Part shown: positions 62,524 through 64,000 of the stretch, piece by piece | How the letters are laid out: every line of letters begins with the position of its first letter | Numbering within the stretch: position 1 is the stretch's first letter | Assembly (NCBI GenBank): GCA_964636205.1 | Contig: CAZWPF010000003.1 | Location: 1 to 64,000 of the forward strand | From: JBEBVQ01 sp964636205 | GTDB taxonomy: Bacteria; Bacteroidota; Bacteroidia; Chitinophagales; Chitinophagaceae | Direction: 5' to 3' | DNA length: 64,000 bases | The notes under the pieces: generated by a model | Told to the model about the DNA's origin: nothing | What the model saw: only the letters and a program-made list of their open reading frames with translations | Databases searched by the model: none | Program-made: the position numbers and the translations under genes

Positions 62524-63204
62524 CTATCGTACTTCAAAATCAAAAAAAGTATCGGGATAGGGTTCGTTTACCAAGGTGTAATGCCACCATTCTTCCGGCA
62601 AAGGCTTAAACCCATGCTTCACCATTGCGTCACGTAGAATATTTCTATTAGCCTCCTGCTCCGCATTAACCAACTCCGTCCCGTGGTGAGATACGAGTCC
62701 AAAAAAATCATAGTTGCTACCCATATCCAAATCCTCGCCGGTTTCGAGATCATATAATGTCAGATCTACCGTACTACCTCTGCTATGACCCGAGCGTTCG
62801 TAGATATAACCCAATCGGAATAAATCTTTCTTATCAATCTCCGGATAGTAATCTGCCTTTCTCAAAGTATCAGCAACTTCGGTAGCCCAAGCCACAAAAT
62901 CATTGACGGCAGTTTGAGGACGATAAGCGTCAAATACCTTAATGCCATAGCCCAAATTCTCAAGATCCATCTGAACCTTTCTCAAGGCTGCCGCAGCTTC
63001 ATTAGTAAGAATAGCTTTGGGCGATTGATATCCTGCTACGGGGCGACCGAGAAAATTCTCATTTGAAAAATACCTGATCTCGTAACGAACACCCGGCAAC
63101 GCCTTATGCACATATACGAAACCTTCCGGAGGGTAATGTGATTGCCTTTCACTCCCACATCCGATTATGAAAATCAGAAAAATTAGCAGTAAATAATTCT
63201 TCAT
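62524..63204 (-). CDS. D-alanyl-D-alanine dipeptidase (VanX/DdpX, M15D)
   Basis: This zinc dipeptidase cleaves D-Ala-D-Ala; in most bacteria it recycles wall dipeptides rather than giving vancomycin resistance. The 226-residue product has a lipoprotein signal (lipobox FIIGC), FDAYRPQTAV, the zinc motif SGHSRGSTVDLTLY (His and Asp ligands) and EEWWHY (catalytic Glu and His ligand). No vanH/vanA-type genes are adjacent. It lies 27 bp upstream of the HMA lipoprotein end-to-start region on the same strand; the gap from the upstream lipoprotein gene holds a terminator. Confidence 0.92.
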   Translation of the reverse strand: MKNYLLLIFLIFIIGCGSERQSHYPPEGFVYVHKALPGVRYEIRYFSNENFLGRPVAGYQSPKAILTNEAAAALRKVQMDLENLGYGIKVFDAYRPQTAVNDFVAWATEVADTLRKADYYPEIDKKDLFRLGYIYERSGHSRGSTVDLTLYDLETGEDLDMGSNYDFFGLVSHHGTELVNAEQEANRNILRDAMVKHGFKPLPEEWWHYTLVNEPYPDTFFDFEVR

Positions 63205-63244
63205 AGTTAAACTTGTGAATTGTCGGAAGCATAACTAAAACAAA

Positions 63245-63268
63245 TCGCCGGATTAATCGCTCCGGCGA
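63245..63268 (-). terminator. Hairpin after the 63311-63706 lipoprotein gene
   Basis: Perfect 8-bp arms TCGCCGGA/TCCGGCGA are followed on the minus strand by TTTGTTTTAG. Confidence 0.65.
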
Positions 63269-63310
63269 CTATAAATATCCTCATTAAACACAGATGGTTT
63301 TGAACCAGAA

Positions 63311-63706
63311 CTAGTGCCCCAGATTCAGAGTTATATTATAAACCTTATTATCTTCCTCAATAGTATAAGGCATTCCACCCTTTACAACATCACCGTGATC
63401 CGGGTTCCATCCCTGCCCATACAGATAATAATCCCCTGGGTGGAGTCCACTAATTATACCAAGCGGCTTCTCGTCAACCAAACTACAAGCTACCGAATCA
63501 TCATATCTATTGTCCGAGGGCCGATCCTTCGTGTTATATTTAATATACACCTTAGCATCCTCAATAAGTTCTTTGCCGCCACCATGCTGCGGTGTTATAC
63601 GCAATGTAGCATTGCCGCCTTTACCTGCCGAAGGTGCCGGATCTTCCCGCTTGCAGCCGAAAAACAAAACGGATCCAGCCATTAAGAAGCTCACTAAATA
63701 TCGCAT
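63311..63706 (-). CDS. Small lipoprotein of unknown function
   Basis: The 131-residue product has a lipoprotein signal (MRYLVSFLMAGSVLFFGC), then about 110 residues with beta-strand character. The visible segments are ATLRITPQHGGGKELIEDAK, VYIKYNTKDRP and the end YTIEEDNKVYNITLNL. It suggests a small Ig-like or transthyretin-like fold carried by many Bacteroidota lipoproteins. No family was recognised with certainty. A hairpin follows the gene. Confidence 0.7.
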   Translation of the reverse strand: MRYLVSFLMAGSVLFFGCKREDPAPSAGKGGNATLRITPQHGGGKELIEDAKVYIKYNTKDRPSDNRYDDSVACSLVDEKPLGIISGLHPGDYYLYGQGWNPDHGDVVKGGMPYTIEEDNKVYNITLNLGH

Positions 63707-63889
63707 ACACTGAAATTTTACAACTTAATTTACAAAGCAGTATCCCTATTTATTCATAACGATACGGGATGTGTAAATCTACGTAATAAAACCATTAAAA
63801 CCGGTTATAATACTAAATCCAAGGTTAAAAATGCACTGGAATGAACAGTTAGAAAATTAGAACTTAACTTTACGGAACAACCCTGCAAT

Positions 63890-64000
63890 ATGCAATATTC
63901 AGTTAGTTTTCAAACAGGAGTGGTCGAATATCTGTTCGACTCGAGTTTGTCGGAATTAGCGCAAATCGCATCACCGAATTCGAGCATTGTCATTACCGAC
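63890..64000 (+). CDS. aroB: Probable 3-dehydroquinate synthase, N-terminal fragment (cut by window edge)
   Basis: Thirty-seven codons are present. They read MQYSVSFQTGVVEYLFDSS, then LSELAQIASPNSSIVITD, which fits the amino terminus of Bacteroidota AroB proteins (an F-D-S start followed by a VIITDENV-type strand). AroB makes 3-dehydroquinate in the shikimate pathway. The NAD-binding and metal sites lie outside the window, so the call is tentative. Confidence 0.5.
   Translation, partial: MQYSVSFQTGVVEYLFDSSLSELAQIASPNSSIVITD

Noticed and set aside
62524..63204. VanX-like gene as a sign of vancomycin resistance
   Set aside because: No vanA or vanH-type gene is adjacent and such dipeptidases are common in wall recycling.
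1..64000. CRISPR arrays, insertion sequences, prophage or integrase genes
   Set aside because: No direct repeat-spacer pattern, transposase motif, or integrase was seen anywhere in the window.

Overview
The window looks like a chromosomal segment of a Bacteroidota bacterium, most likely a Chitinophagaceae/Sphingobacteriales-type organism. The signs are TAnnTTTG (-7 type) promoter boxes in front of many genes, little visible Shine-Dalgarno sequence, a BshA bacillithiol glycosyltransferase, a PorE-like TPR/PD40/OmpA protein, a BT_3928-type DoxX protein, HmuY/TonB haem uptake, and many small lipoproteins. Assignment is by protein recognition and motif reading only; no database search was run.

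Layout. 1-468: start of the S10 ribosomal operon on the minus strand (rpsJ, then the first codons of rplC). 837-5037: SulP anion transporter, APC amino-acid permease and a secreted protein of unknown function. 5295-9671: dgt, queA, nadC and a lipid kinase on the plus strand. 9858-13356: minus-strand acyl-CoA dehydrogenase, EGF-motif lipoprotein and cell-wall amidase, with lptD divergent from the amidase. 16267-20281: a branched-chain-type E2 acyltransferase, a YiiX-like protein, a lipoprotein with two NPPHG motifs, and an AhpC/AhpD peroxide-defence pair. 20324-26935: orphan histidine kinase, thrS-infC (rpmI-rplT do not follow), rocD and a VIT-like transporter. 27013-29889: haem uptake pair (TonB receptor then HmuY-like lipoprotein). 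30043-33275: RhlE-type helicase, a broken histidine-kinase remnant, and a ferredoxin/ferredoxin reductase pair. 33454-39820: DppC-type permease, M28 peptidase, haem c lipoprotein, bshA and argS. 39949-41709: an ArsR operon whose SRPBCC gene carries an in-frame amber codon. 41732-47368: thioredoxin-fold protein, DppB-type permease, BT_3928-like protein, DUF1599 protein, folP and a GNAT-like protein. 47498: tRNA-Phe. 47841-52708: gcvT, pyrH, a PadR/membrane-protein pair and a PorE-like protein. 52812-53938: rpsF-rpsR-rplI. 54111-59169: HEAT-like, DUF349, DUF4197 and a BatA-like membrane protein. 59322-63706: flavin reductase-like protein, Zn/Cd-type P-ATPase with a separately encoded HMA lipoprotein, VanX-type dipeptidase and a lipoprotein. 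The window ends in the first codons of a probable aroB.

Most of the window is housekeeping and no clear new multi-gene system was found. The best second-look items are the palindrome that covers the promoter and start codon of the PadR gene, several start codons placed 3-9 nt after a -7 box (predicted leaderless mRNAs), the amber codon in the ArsR-operon SRPBCC gene, the frameshifted kinase remnant, the NPPHG-repeat lipoprotein, the detached secreted HMA protein, and a C11-G-C9 tract upstream of the SulP gene.
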